The notes beneath the pieces are model-generated. The model searched no databases. It was not told the origin of the DNA and saw only the letters and a program-made list of their open reading frames with translations. From contig QAXK01000042.1 of the NCBI GenBank assembly GCA_004335735.1, positions 1 to 64,000 of the forward strand: a stretch of DNA of 64,000 nt, read 5' to 3'. This DNA comes from Chlorella sp. KRBP. Lineage: Eukaryota > Chlorophyta > Trebouxiophyceae > Chlorellales > Chlorellaceae. The stretch's first letter is position 1. The number at the start of each line of letters is the position of its first letter. Shown here piece after piece: positions 20,827 to 33,373 of the stretch. A program made the position numbers and the translations under genes.

Positions 20827-22561
20827 ATGGACACCACAGTGGCGCTGGGCGCCATTGTCGTGCTGGTGCTGGTCGTGAGTCTGGTTGGATTCGCGTTCCT
20901 CCGGCTCCAGGCGCAAGGCGAGTCGGAGGGCTTCAAGCAGGAGGAGAGGAGAGGAGGGCGGGCGAGAGGAGCGGCAGCAGAAGACGACGACGACGAAGAG
21001 GATGTCGCGGTGCGTCGCCGTGGGAAGGTGTCCTCCGATCTGAGCAGCCGCAGCGCACAGGAGCGCACACACTGGTCACCTGTGCAGCTGCCATTGCATG
21101 CACCTACCACCTCGCTGCTGGCACTTGTGGCGTGCAGGTGGGAGGGCAGCGAGCGGGGCGGCGCGGCGCGCGAGGCCGCATGGGCGCCATGGGCATGCGG
21201 CAGCGCCTGCAGCAGCAGCTGCAGCAGCAGCAGAACCAGCAGGCGGGGCGCAACGTGAACGTGATGGACGAGAGCGACGGGAGCGTCAGCGGCAGCGACG
21301 ACGACGATGAGGTGCGCGGCACCTCTGCTGTGCGTGCCTGTGCCAGTGCATGCCTCAGCCACACTGATGACAAGGCCCATGTGGCACACGCTCACGCGTG
21401 CAGGATGGCGGTGCCCCCCTGGACCGTCGTCAGCGCAAGGAGAAGAAGCGCAAGGAGCGCCGTGAGGCCAGGGAGGCGGAGCGTCAGGAGCGCCTGGCCC
21501 AGGAGCAGCGCAAGGGACAGCTGTCCACGTACGAGGAGCGCATGCGCAAGCGCGACGAGGAGAGGGACGAGCGGGAGCGCGCACAGGTGCGTGTGCGTGT
21601 GTGGCGTGTGTGGCGTGTGCCTGTTGGTGTGCGTCCCCAGTGCACTCTCAATGCGAGGCGGGCTTGGTGGTCTGTGGCCCCCTCTGCAGCCAGGCTGTGG
21701 TGAGCGCTTGCCGTCCACGCCCATGGTCATTGTTGCAGGAGGAGGAGATCCGCCGTGCTGCCGAGGAGCGTCAGCGCAAGGAGGACGAGGAGGCTGCCAA
21801 GTGGATGAACATGATCAGCGTGCAGGAAGCGGGGCACGGTGCGTGGGGCAGGGGCGAGATGCTGCTGTCCTACCCTCCAGCTGTCACGGCGTGGCTGCAG
21901 GGCGCTGGCCTCGCACACGTTTGGTGTGGCAGCTGCTGTGGATTCGCCTCAAGCCATGCAGCCGCACCAGAGGTTCTGATCCAGTCTTCGAGTGGCTGAC
22001 TGCACGTGATGCCACTGTGCAGACCAAGCGGAGGAGGAGGGCGGCGGCGGCGGCGTGCTGGGCCAGTTTGTGGACTACATCACCAGCCTCAAGACGGTGC
22101 CCTTGGAGCAGCTGGCCGCAGAGTTCCGCATGCGCACCACCGACGTGATTGACCGCATCCGCACGCTGGAGGAGGCGGGTAGGCTCACGGGCGTCATGGA
22201 CGAGCGAGGAAAGGTGCGGCTTGCTAAGGGACCTGCCTGCTGTGGCCCACTCAGCAGGCGCTGTGTTCGTACGCTTCTGCTGCTGATGCTCCGCAAGGCC
22301 TCCTTGGCACGATCATGCCATCGCCAGGCCACCCAGCGTGCACGTGCATGTGTGCAAACACCCACCCGTGTGCAGTACATTTACATCAGCCTGGATGAGA
22401 TGCGCAAGGTGGCCACGTTCCTCGAGCAGCGCGGGCGCGTGTCCATTGCCGAGCTGGCCTCCAAGAGCTCCGAGCTCATTGACCTGGAGCCCAAGGCGGC
22501 CACCGGCGCGGCGCTGCACGCCAGGGCGGCCATTGACTTTGACGCTGTCCTGGCTGACTGA
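20827..22561 (+). CDS. DDRGK1: DDRGK1/UFBP1 (UFMylation, ER membrane)
   Basis: ER-anchored adaptor of the UFM1 ligase complex. Exons: 20827-21009, 21138-21311, 21404-21586, 21739-21838, 22023-22213, 22376-22561 (338 residues). It begins with a signal-anchor helix (ALGAIVVLVLVVSLVGFAFL). An acidic/Gln-rich linker and a long charged helix follow (RRQRKEKKRKERREAREAER; EEEIRRAAEERQRKEDEEAA), as in the family. The C-terminal winged-helix PCI-like DDRGK domain reads FVDYITSLKTVPLEQLAAEF, RMRTTDVIDRIRTLEEAGRL and YIYISLDEMRKVATFLEQRG. The eponymous DDRGK motif appears here as MDERGK at the exon 5/6 join. Gene length and order of parts match plant and animal orthologues. Other UFM1-pathway genes are not in this window. 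Confidence 0.93.
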
Positions 22562-22962
22562 TGCTGTGTACTGACGGACGGACGGACGGACGGACGGTGT
22601 GTGCGCCGGATGCAACAGCACAGTCTTGCACTCGGTTGCATACGTGCTCAACACGCAAGCACCTTCAAGATGTGTGTGTCAGTTCTCGTCTCCAGAGGGC
22701 ATGAGTGGCTGCAACCGGCCCCGTGCGGAGGCCGCCGCAGCGGGCCGGGGTTGCAGGCCTGCCATGCGGGCGTCCCCCCCTGTTACCACAGCTTTGCTGC
22801 TGGGACCCAGGCGGCTGACGCTACTACTACTAGGCCCGCCGGGCGCGGAGTTGAGCGCCGCGCTGGTGCTCGCCTGAAGCACCCTCGCACCTGCGCGCCG
22901 AGCATCAACGACACAGCAAGCGCAGATGGATTGGCAGCAGCGCCTTGGCAGCTACGTAAAAG
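22562..22962. other. intergenic with (GGAC)n microsatellite at about 22574-22597
   Basis: Convergent interval between DDRGK1 and BUBR1. It contains a short GGAC tetranucleotide run just after the DDRGK1 stop. No gene is supported. Confidence 0.5.
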
Positions 22963-25900
22963 CTAGGCACACAGCAGCGCACCTGCTGGTGGTGCAGCAA
23001 TGAACTCCGTGTCCTCATACAGCTGCAGCCCTCCCCCTCCACCCGCCGCATGATCATGACCGCCCCCAAACCCATCCCCGTGCCCCCCCATCATGCCCCC
23101 CGCTGCATGCTGCTGGTGCTGCTGCACGTCCATGGGCCCCCCACCAGACTGCAGGCCCCCTACGCCCTCTTGCTCCATGCTCAGGGCTCCGCCAAAGCCC
23201 CCCAAGCCCGGCAGGGCTGTGGAGGACCGCCGGCGCCGGCGCGAGTTAGTCGCACCCATCGGACCGCCTTGCGGACGGCCAGGCTCGTCGTGCTGCTGGT
23301 GGGGATGGTTGCCCGCTGCGGTGGTGGAGGGTGCGAGCAAGAGCTCCGTGTCCTCGTGCAGCAACCACCCTCCTCCGCCCCCTCCCCCATCGGCGGCGGA
23401 CGAGGGTGCATGCGATTGGGCGAGCGGGGCGAGCGCCGAGGCGCGCTGGGAGAGGAAGGAAGCCGAGGAGGTGGATGACTTGCTGCTGTTGGCTAGCCGG
23501 CACACATCCAGCGTGCTGATGGGCTTGACCGCCGGCGGCAGCGTCGGCATCTGCGGCGCGGCAGGGAGGACGCGGGTTCGGGTGGAGCAGGCAGCTGCAA
23601 GACAAAGCCGTGCGCACGCATCGCACCGCATCGCACTCTGGTGGGTCTCACCTTAGTGATCCGAACGTCTCCCTCCTCGTCCTCCCTGACGCCTGACGCG
23701 CCGGAACCGCCCACTGGCCCCCTCGCCCCGCCCTGCCCTTGGCCCGCCCCTCCGCTACCCAGCTTGCCCAGCGCCGTCCTGCCCGAACCCGCAGCACCCG
23801 CACCCGCGAGCCCCCTGGCTCCCTCGTGCGGCAGCGCGTCGCTGAACATGTCATTGAGCGCGTCGAACGCCGCGCGCGTCGCGATCGTGACCGTCGGCTC
23901 GTACGGCTGCGACCTCGCGCTGCTGTGTGGGTGCAGCGGCAGCACCTGCGTGTCCTCGTGCACCTGCACCTGCGCCAGGTGCGCCGGCATCGCCACCACC
24001 TCGTCGACCTCTGTCGCGGGCAGGAAGGTGGACGGCGGGGGCGCTGTGGCGCTCGCGGTGGACGCGTTGGCGACTTGTGCCGTGACGGTTGCGGCACCGA
24101 ACATGTCATTCAGGGCGTCGAAGGCAGCCCGGGTGGAGATGGTGACGGTGGGCTCGTGTGGAGGATGAGGTGCGGGCACGTGTGCCCGTGGGGGGGCAGG
24201 TGGGGCTGTGTGAGAGGGAAGGGGGAGGTGGCTGGGCGCTTGGGGTTGTGGTGGCGGTGGCGGCTGGTGAGGTTGACGTGCTAGCGCTGTGGGTTGTGGG
24301 GCAGCGGGTGCGGAGGAGGGTGGAGGTACGTGCAGGTCACGGAGCGGTGGCGCAGAGGGCTTGGCTGCCGACGCTGCAGCTGCACTGTGGGCTGGAGACG
24401 GTGGGCTGGCCTGCTGCGGCTGCAGCGGTGCTGGCTTGGCAGGCTGCGGCCCTGCGGGTGGCGGAGGTGGTGCTGCTGTGGGTGCGGGTGGGTGTGCCGT
24501 GAGTGGTTGGGCAAGGGACAGTGAGGCGGTGCTGGGGAGTGGCAGAGGTGTCCATGCCGTGCTCTCAGTGGTGGTATGTGGGCGGGAGGGCGGGGGGTGG
24601 CGTGCCCACCAGGCCCTGCCCCGCACCTCTTCCAACGAAAGCGGGTCGTCTGCACTGCCGGCACTGCCTTGGAGGGGCGGAGGGGCAGGGGCGGGCGGTG
24701 GAGGGTGGCGCTGTGTGGGTGCCTTGGCTGCCGCTGCACCTCCCACTGTGTGGGCGCTCAGTGGGGCTGCCTGCTGGTGCCTTGAAGAGGCAGCCGGCTG
24801 CAGCAGCGTCACCCCGCTGGCTGCACTTAGGACAGTGCTGGTTGATGAACCCACGGTGCCCTGGGGAGGTGCAGGAGGGCGGATCACAGAGTGTGGCGGC
24901 TGCAGCACGGTAGCACTGCTGCCAGCCAGCAGCCCTCCTCCTGCAGCCTGTGGCGCCAGTGACCGGCTGCCAAAGCCCACCGTCTGCAGCAGGCTACCTC
25001 CACCTGCACCTGCACCTCCACCTCCACCAGATGACCCAGCCAGAGCAGCCCCACCCAAGCCGCCTCCCGCACTTGGCTGCAGCAACACCCCAGCCAGCCC
25101 CCTCCCCATCCCCGCCCCCACCCCGGCCCCCGGCCCTGCCGCTGCCGCCGTGCCGCCTGTGCCACCAAAGGCCCCCAGTGCCCCCGCAAGCACACTGGGC
25201 ACGCTGCTACGCGCCCCCGCCGCGTGGGACTGCAGCAGCAGGCTGCTCAACGTCGCCCCTGGCACCTGCTGCTGCTGCTGCTGCTGCTGTGGGTGGTGCT
25301 GCAGCAGGGGCGCTGCCTGCCTGGCCCCACTGAACGCCGCCTCCTCCTCCTCCTGGAACTCATCGTCCACACATATGTCCAGGCGGGTGGGGGGCGCCAG
25401 GGGACCACCAAGGGAGCTACCACTGGGGGGGGCACCCAGTGCAGGCGCCTGCGGGAGCAAAGGGATAGGCAGGCGGACAAGGGCAGGAAGGGCTAGAACC
25501 AGCGTTTGGGAAGCCTAACTGATGATGTGTTCGTGAGGTGCACAGTGGAGATGTACAAGCAGCCTCTCACAGGTCCTCGGTCCAGGCCCGGGGCACATGC
25601 TCCCAGGCACCAAAGGCCTGGGCTGCTGTCTCGTCCTGCCCTCACTGCTGACGATGCATGGTGCCTCAACACTGACCCTCTTGCACGCTGCACGCCCCCA
25701 CGCCCAGTGATGCGAACCCCGTTATCTCACCAAGGTGGTGCCCACCCACGGCGCGGGCGCCTCATTGTTCTCCTTGCGCACCACATCATAGGACGGGAGC
25801 GCCTGCAGGTGGCCCTGGCCCTGCACTCGCACACAGCACACACAGCACACCACATCCCACGCCCTCGTGAGCACCAGCACCACTCCCACCCTGCCACGCA

Positions 25901-27927
25901 CACCTCTCTCGAGAGAGAAAGACAGGGCTGCTTGCAGGAGCACAGCCCCTGAGAGTGCGTGCACCTGCAAAGCTGCGCGTGCTGCACATGCACATCCCAC
26001 ACCACGCACCCGTGGCATGCCCACGATGCCGGGCGCGCTGAACCCTAAACCTCCCGCCCTGCCGCCCAACAGCCCTCCCCCTCCTCCTCCTCCCCCTCCT
26101 CCTCCTCCGCCCTCCTCCTCGTCCTCCACCACCTGCAGCACGCTGGCCCTGGACCTAGCCAGGCCCCCGCCCCCACCTCCACCCAGCACCGGCCGCTGCT
26201 GCTGCTGCTGGAGTGACCCCCCAAGGGACAGTGCACCGCCACTCAGGCCCCTGCCTGCCTGGCCCCCCATGCCCTGCGCTGACAGCACCAGGGACGGCGC
26301 CCCCACGCCCTGTGTGCCGCCAGCGCTGGCGCCCACCAGGCTGCTGCGGGGCACCAGGGAGCCCAGTGACGTGCGGCTGGGCATCAGGCCCACGGCCTGT
26401 GGTGGCCCCCCGCTGCTGCTGCCAAGGCTGCTACCAAGGGCTGTGGGGGGGGCGCCAGGGATGACGCTGGCCTCCTCCTGCATGCGCCGCTGGATACGTT
26501 GGGCCTGCAGGGTGTGGTGGACACACACGCACTCGCACGCGCTGCTGTGGCCGTCATCCTGCCCTCAGACGCATTTGCATTCAGGTAGGTGGGTGCACTG
26601 CGGTGGCGGCGCTGGTGTTCCTCTGCTCACCCACCATGCGGCTCTGGAAGGCCGTGTGCTTCTGCTGCAGACGCTCCACCGGCTGCGCCTGCCTGCGCAT
26701 TGCACAATCACAGCGTGTGCATGTGTGTAGCTGGCGAGGGGGGCCGGCAGCCGCAGCGTCAAGGAAATGCAAGGTCAGGAGTGCACGTCACAAGGTGCAT
26801 CACAGGATTTTGCCTCACCCTGTCCATCCTGGCCCTGCCCCACTGCCCTGCCCCACTCCTGCCACTCATGGTGCATCCTGCCCTCACGCCATGGTGTGTT
26901 GAGGCGCACCTGCTGACGCCCTGTTCATACACGGCCTCAGCCGCAGCGCAGTTGCCCCTCAGCTCGTGGTAGGTGGCATACGCCTCGTAGAAGAGCGCGT
27001 GGGTCTGACCTATGCCCTTGTCCTGCACGTGCACGTACAGGGCAGGCCTCAGGGTGCCCGCTCGGCACCCGCTCGGGAGGAGGGCACGTGTGGTGGTGGG
27101 ATGCCAGGTGCTGCTGCTCCCCTCCTGCTGTGGCACAGGACGCACCACCATGTACACCTGTCACTGTTAGGCGCACCTGGAGGAACAGGAAGACGTCGTT
27201 TGGGTCGGGGAGGCAGTCGGCCTGCACGCCATGATTGGCACGTTTGGTAATTACTGAATGTTGTGAGCTGTGGCCTTGTGGCCACGTCCGCATGCTTTGC
27301 ACACAGAGGAGTCTGGCGTTGCTGGCTCACGTATTGAATCCAGACGCGCAGGAAGCGCTTGTCGTTGGCGTAGCGCTCCAGGTTGGCCAGGCGGCTGGTG
27401 CAGGCGTACAGAACCTTCTGCAGCTCCGCTTTGCCACCTGACAGGTGCTCCTGCGTCCACTTGATGAGCCTGCGTGCGCGCACACGCGCAGCTGCCGCTG
27501 CGTGCACTGTGCTGCTGCACCATGACACGTGCGTTCGCAGGCGTGCAGTCCGGCAAGCGCCCCGCCCCACCCACCGCAGCCACAGGTGCAGAGGATCATC
27601 GCCGCTGTAGTCATCAATGTCCTGGAGTAGTTGCCTGCGCGCACAGGGCGGCAGAGCACTGCGTGTGGCCGAAGTGGTGCTGGCATGCTTGCAGTCTCGC
27701 TTTCTCGCAGCGGCAGCGAACCTGCGCCGCTGCTCTAGCGCTATGCGCGTGGTCCCGTCGGCGGGGTCGGTGGAGCTGAGCTCGGCCAGCGCGGCCTTGT
27801 GCCGCCCCGTCTTGACGGGCACGTAGTTCTCCTTGGAGAGCTCCCACCCGTCCATCGACGCGGGGCCCCTGCTGCTGCCCTCGCCGTGCGCGAGCTGCTG
27901 CAGAGCGCCGTCGCCGTCCTCTGCCAT
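22963..27927 (-). CDS. BUBR1/MAD3 spindle-assembly checkpoint protein (no kinase domain)
   Basis: Mitotic checkpoint inhibitor of APC/C-Cdc20. Exons: 27722-27927, 27575-27634, 27331-27469, 27177-27221, 26910-27022, 26635-26692, 26010-26504, 25731-25820, 23652-25448, 22963-23550 (1196 residues, all phases consistent). First KEN box at about residue 32 (WELSKENYVPVKTGRHKAAL). The Mad3/BUB1 TPR domain follows: DIDDYSGDDPLHLWLRLIKW, RFLRVWIQYVADCLPDPNDV, GIGQTHALFYEAYATYHELR. A second KEN box sits at VRKENNEAPAPW, matching the KEN...PW layout of BUBR1. An ABBA-like acidic motif (LDICVDDEF) opens exon 9. The rest is low complexity with a duplicated 19-residue motif and three HEDT/YEDT motifs. There is no kinase domain, so it is MAD3-like. 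The stop at 22963 immediately follows a donor-like CAGGTGCG, so one more exon cannot be excluded. Confidence 0.92.
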
Positions 27928-28033
27928 CCCTTCCTCCCTACTGCGAATTCTGCTCCAAGGAAATCATAAATTCGGGAGCCCATGCTGCGCCCCGACCACC
28001 TTCGCGAGGACAGAATCGCGCAGAAAAGATGGG
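27928..28033. promoter_or_regulatory. 106-bp divergent promoter, BUBR1 / SLX1
   Basis: Very short interval between the outward-facing start codons of a checkpoint gene and a DNA-repair nuclease gene. The stretch is AT-richer than its surroundings. No defined motif was recognised. Confidence 0.45.
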
Positions 28034-31000
28034 ATGACGGAGGGCCGGAGCTTCTACGGCTGCTACCTGCTGCAGTCGAAGAACCCGGGCGCCAAGGATC
28101 GCACCTACATCGGGTGAGACCCTCGACTCTGCAGCACAGGGAGAGAGGTCCTGCCTGTTCACGCTGACGCCTGCTGTAGCACCTGCTGTGTTGCCATGCA
28201 CACGCGCCACCTGCTGCAGGTTCACCGTCAACCCGTGCCGCCGCATCCGACAGCACAATGGCCAGCTGGTGCAGGGCGCCTGGCGCACCTCCAGGTGCGG
28301 CACACGCCACGCTCTGCAGCAGCAGCAGCAGCACAGCCTCAGGGCCTTCAGCACGCTGAGCAGCGGGCCATGCCAACGCACGCGCTGACGCGTGGATCTG
28401 GCGTGCCGCGGCGCCGTGCAGGTGGCGGCCTTGGGAGATGGCCGTGGTGGTCTACGGCTTCCCCACCAAGGTCCAGGCGCTGCAGTTCGAGTGGGCATGG
28501 CAGCACCCGGCCAAGTCCAAGGTCGTGCGTGGCCTTGCGGCGCAGCTGGGAGCCAGGCGCATGAAGGGCGCAAAGGGCAAGGTGCGCGCAACCTTAGCTT
28601 GGGGGGCGCCTGGCACCTTGCATAGGGCGCAGCACCACCCATTCCGCCCACTGTGGCCGTTGACCCTGTCCCGCAGATGGCGTTGCTGCTGGGCATGCTT
28701 GGCACCTCCCCCTGGAGCTTCTACCCGCTCACGCTGCACTACACGGACAGCAGCTACGCAACCATGGGCGCAGGTGGGCCCCTCGCCACGCATGCAGCCT
28801 TGCTGCACTTGACAGCGGTGGCGCGGAGGAGAGGTGCAAGTGTTGCAGGCCGCAGTCCGGGCACTACGAGAGGGGCTTGCATGGCACGCCACACCGACAG
28901 AGCTGCCACGTGTGCATCTCACTGTGATCTCACGTGCGTGGCGTGCACACACAGGGTGTGGCAGCGTGCCCCCTCCACACGTCAAGATCAACGTGGGCCC
29001 CCTTGACACCCTGCCACGCTCCGTGCGTGACGACGACGACGACGATGATGACGAGGAGGAGGAGGAGGGGCCTGGGGGTGGGGAAGGGGACGAGGAGGGG
29101 GAGGATGACCGCCTGAGTGCCGGCCCGTCACAGCGCAGCGGGCAAGAGGACGGGGCGGGGACAGAGGAGGAGGGGGAGGTGGAGGGCGGGGCGCCCCCGG
29201 GCCTCACACCCGACCAGGTGAGACGCTGCTCACGCGCCACCACCTTGTGCGGCCGCCACAGGTGCTGTGTGCCCATGTGCATACATGCACACCCTGCACT
29301 ATCTGCTAATCTGCTTGCCAGACATGGCTGTACCAGATGTAAAGCTCACCACACACACATTAGTTGCCCTGTCCCCGTGCACCCACAACCCATGCCCCCC
29401 CCCACACACACCGTGCAGGTGTTGCCCCCTGACGGCACCGACCAGTGGATGTGCTCCATCTGTGGCGTGGCCATCGAGCGCCACGTCATGCACTGCGTGG
29501 GCGGATGCCGCGCCGGTTTCCACCTCTCCTGCCTGGCCACCGACTGGACGCTGCAGCAGCACTACGACCCATTGAGTGACGCCCACCCGCCCGCCGCCGC
29601 ACCCGCCTCCCTCCTCACCGCCTCCGCCAACACCACCGCCACCACCGGCAGGGCGGGCCGAGGGAAGGCGGCGGCTGCTGCGGCTGCCACCATACCACCC
29701 TTGCCCAAGCGTAGCCGCGCAGGCCCCTCCGCAGCCCCGCCGCAGCAGCAGCAAGCGCAGCACAAGCTGCCGGAGAAGGGACCCTGTCCCTGCTGCGGCA
29801 AGCAGCACCAGTGGCTGCAGCTGCTGTCCACCATGGTCCCTTACGGCAAGGTGCCTTCGGCTGGCAAGGGACGGAGAGGAGGGAGGCGAGCTGGGTCCAA
29901 GGCAGGAAGGCGCAAGGGTAAGGCGGCGGTGGCGGCACGCACAGCCAGCGCTGCTAGCGGTGGAACGGGTACAGCTGCTGCTGCTCCTGCTGCTGCTAGG
30001 AAGGGTACGAGGGGTCGCAGCAAGGCTGGCAGCGGGACGGTGTCCGACGCCACGTCTGGCAGCCGCAGCGGAGGAGGTGGGGAGGGGGTGCTGGTCCGCA
30101 GCACCAAGGTCAAGAGTCCCGCAGGGCGCAAGGCGGCGGCACGCAGCGGCAGTGCGGGCGGGGCGGCGGCAGTAACAGCGGCAGGGGCCACGGCCAGTGG
30201 TGTGGTAGCTCCCAAGCGAGGGAGGAAGAAGGCGAGCGATGGCACAGGTGTCGGTGCAACGGCGGCGGCGGCGGCGGCTCTCTCGCAACAGGTGGGTAAC
30301 GGCGCTCCCAGCACGAGTGTGGCTGGCCCCCGTAGGGGCCGCAAAGCTGCAGCAGCCGTGGTGCTGGGTGATGAGAGCAGCCCTCTTGCCTCCCCGTCCT
30401 CCTCACCGCCCCCCTCACAGCGCCGCAAGGGCCGTGCTGCGCGCGATGTGCCACTGGACGTCGGCCCAGCAGCAGCAGGTGCCTTTCCCTGGGGCGGTGC
30501 GGGCGGCGGTGTGGGCAGCGGGGGATGGGCGCGGCAAGGCGCAGGTGCAGGTGCAGGTGATGATGACGATGAGGTGGTGCTCATGCCCACGCCCCAGTCC
30601 AAGGCTCGGCCCAAGCGCCGCCCCCGCACCACCACCACCCCTGCCGACGGCGACCCCGCTGCCCCGCCCTACGCACCGGCAGAGAGCTTGCTGCTGCCGC
30701 TTCGCGGCGTGCCCACTCCCCTGCCCAGCCCCTCTTCATCCTCGTCCTTTGGGGCGGCGGACGGAGGGGCGTTGGGCGGTACCTTTGCGTCACCGGTGCT
30801 GTCGTCTGCGTCGCAGCGGGGGAGGAGGCGGGCAAGGGAGGGATGGCCACAGCTGCCGTCGCAACAACAGGTGCAGGAGGCGCAGGTGCTGCAGCCGGCG
30901 CTGCCGGCAGTGGAGGGGGACGGAGGGGGCAAGGTGAAGGGCAGGCGGCGGCGGCGTGGCAGCGGCAGCGGGGAGGCGCCTTTGCTTGAGGAGGCGATGT

Positions 31001-33373
31001 GCCTGTCTGGTAGCGATGGGGGGCGTGGTGGCGGCGGCGGTGGTGCAAGGGGGGGGCGGCAGGAGGAGGGAGGGGTCAAGCAGAGGCAGGGTGCGACCAG
31101 GAAACGGTCCAGGCGGAGGGACGGGGCTTATGAGGAGGAGGAGGAGGAGGAGGGGGAGGGGCGAGACGGGGGGAGTGGGGGAGGCGGGGCCATGGCGAGT
31201 GCGGGAGGGGCGGGGCAGGCGGCGGCGGCGGGGCGACCTTCGGCTGCACGTGCGGCACGCAGGAAAGGAGCAAGTGCAGCGGCGGCGGCGGTGTCAGGGC
31301 GAGTGGAGGAGGTTGTGCTGCTTTCGTCCTCCTCCTCTCCGTCGCCTTCTCCTTCTCGTACGCCACCACGAGGGCTTGCGCATGGTGGGGCGGTGGCGGC
31401 GGCAGCGCGTCTGGAGGAGAGGGAGCACCAAGCGGTGGCGTTGCAGCTGCCATCTCTGCAAGGCGTGTCAGCAGGGCAGCAGCAGGCTGTGGTGGCAGCT
31501 GGGGCGGACAGCAGCGGCGGCGGGCAGCTGCTTGATGCCCCATTGGGGCTGCGCCAGGGTCATGCTTCCAGCGCTGCAGGAGGTAGAGGAGGACGAGGAG
31601 GAGGGGCAGCAGGTCTGCAGGGCACGGCAGGTTCTCAGCAGCTCCATCCTCGTGGCGCCCCCCACACCACCACCATCACCAGTAGCGCGCCGCTCCACCT
31701 GCAGGTGCAGGCGCAGCTTCCCTCCCTGCTGCAGCCCGCTGCAGCCCACCCACGCCACGACCAGCCGTCGCAGCGGCAGCAGCAATTTGGAGGTGGTGCA
31801 GGTGGCGCGTCCAAGGGCATGCAAACGCTGGCGTTTTGTGCGGCTAGTGGTGGTGGCGGTGCTGGTGGTGGCGGTGCTGGTGAGGAGGAGTTGCCTCCTT
31901 TGGCGTTGAGCTCATTGGGTGACGTGCCACTGCCGTTGGCTGAGCGGCTCAGGCTGAGGGTGGCAGCCATGCAGGCGTCCTCCCTGGAGCAACACAAAGG
32001 GGGGCAGCAGCATCTGCAAGGGCGCCACGCGGGTGTGCCTGCGCGGGCAGCGTGCGCGGGCGGCGTGGCCACCATCGTGCTGGACGATGACGAGGTGCCA
32101 CAGCAGCAGCAGCACCACCAGCAGGAGGCATGGGGTGGCACGCAGGCCGCGGCGGCGGTCGCCGCACCCAGTGGCGCATCAGCAGGCGTGCAAGCGCTGC
32201 GTCCTGTCGCTGTTGCTGGGCAGGTGGGGAGCGGCGCGGCGGCAGCGGCAGCGGCGGTGACTCAGGAGAGGATGCTGCTGGAGGTGGAGGAGATGGAGCA
32301 TGAGGGGGCGCCGGGCCTGCCACCCGGCGTGCTGGGCTCAGCGCAAGGTGCTCACCATCAGGTGCCCGCACTTGCCTAAACACACTTTGACGTGGCTACC
32401 CGTGCTTAACCAGCCACTGGCGGGTCCGCCACGCAGAACGGGCCTGTTGCATGTGGCGTGTGTGGTGCGCACTACCCGGCGTGACTCCTCCTGTGCTGCC
32501 TCTGCGCATGTTGTGATGTGCGTTGCAGGGAGCGGTGGGCAGCATGTTCCTCTCAGCTTCCCACGCAGCTTCTCCCCAGCTCCCAACGTCACCAGCGGCG
32601 GCGGCAGTGCCAGCAGCAGCAGCCCAGGAGGGTCGCAGCGTCACCTCACTCCCAGAGGTGCCGCTGGTGCAGGGGTGGCTGGGGCGGGTGCTGGCATGCG
32701 GCAGCCGCACCCTGGCCTTGGCGCTGACAGCCTGGAGCAGGGGACCGGGGACGCACCTCCAGGGGTGGGTCCGCCTGGCTGCACCACCTCACCCGCCCCT
32801 GCAGCTGCAGCTAGCACCCCCCTCCACGTGGCACTTCCACTCGGGGGGATGCAGGTACGGGCCGGGTCTGTGGCGGGAGGAGGATGGGAGCGTGGTGGCG
32901 CTGTGGAGGAGGACGGAGGAGGAGGGTCGCCAGGGCAGGGGCTTGGGGGAGGAGGTGACGACAACGCCAGGCGTGAGGGGCCTGTTGGGCGGCACTTTGG
33001 GCAGCAGCAGGAGCAGCAGCAGCATGCACCTTGTCCCGCTCAAGGTGTGCATGTCGCGCCCTGTGAAGGCCTTGAGGCCTCCTCTGGTGGGGCTAGTTCG
33101 TCAGGAGGCAGTGCCCTTGCGCCCCGTGGAGGCGCTGCAGGTGCAGGCGGGGCGGTGCTGCACGGGGGTGGTGACGGCGTTGGCGCGGGCGGCGGTGGGT
33201 GGGGCCCGGCGGGGGGGCGTGCGGGCGGGGCGGGCCATTTTGCGGTTGGGGTGCAGGTAGAGGAGAGTGGCGGTGGCTGGGGCGGGGAGGTCGTTGACCT
33301 GTGCTCTCCAAGTTTATTGGGACCTTTGGGCAGAGTGCCTGGTGTTGCTGATGATGATCCAGGGCATTGTTGA
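28034..33373 (+). CDS. SLX1: SLX1 structure-specific endonuclease subunit with a very long C-terminal extension
   Basis: Catalytic subunit of the SLX1-SLX4 nuclease acting on branched DNA. Exons: 28034-28113, 28220-28294, 28422-28581, 28677-28773, 28955-29217, 29419-32347, 32529-33373 (1482 residues; lengths sum to a multiple of three). The GIY-YIG domain is complete: FYGCYLLQSKNPGAKDRTYI, GFTVNPCRRIRQHNGQLVQG, AWRTSRWRPWEMAVVVYGFP and the catalytic-region Glu in LQFEWAWQHP. The C-terminal zinc module reads WMCSICGVAIERHVMHCVGG, CRAGFHLSCLATDWTL and PCPCCGKQHQW. An acidic stretch (28.99-29.2 kb) splits the two. After the zinc module about 1000 residues of basic, Gly/Ala/Ser/Gln-rich sequence follow, ending EVVDLCSPSLLGPL. 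SLX1 is normally a few hundred residues. The last intron (32348-32528) was chosen for phase; without it the frame stops at 32379. Confidence 0.88.
29309..29356 (-). repeat. 48-bp intronic repeat, copy A
   Basis: Identical over 48 bp to 48784-48831. Lies inside SLX1 intron 5 (29218-29418), antisense to the gene. On the minus strand it reads GTGTGTGGTGAGCTTTACAT at its start. Confidence 0.92.

Noticed and set aside
32380..33373. Separate gene downstream of the apparent SLX1 stop at 32379
   Set aside because: A donor at 32348 and acceptor at 32528 put this region in the SLX1 frame, with total length a multiple of three; treated as the last SLX1 exon, though not certain.
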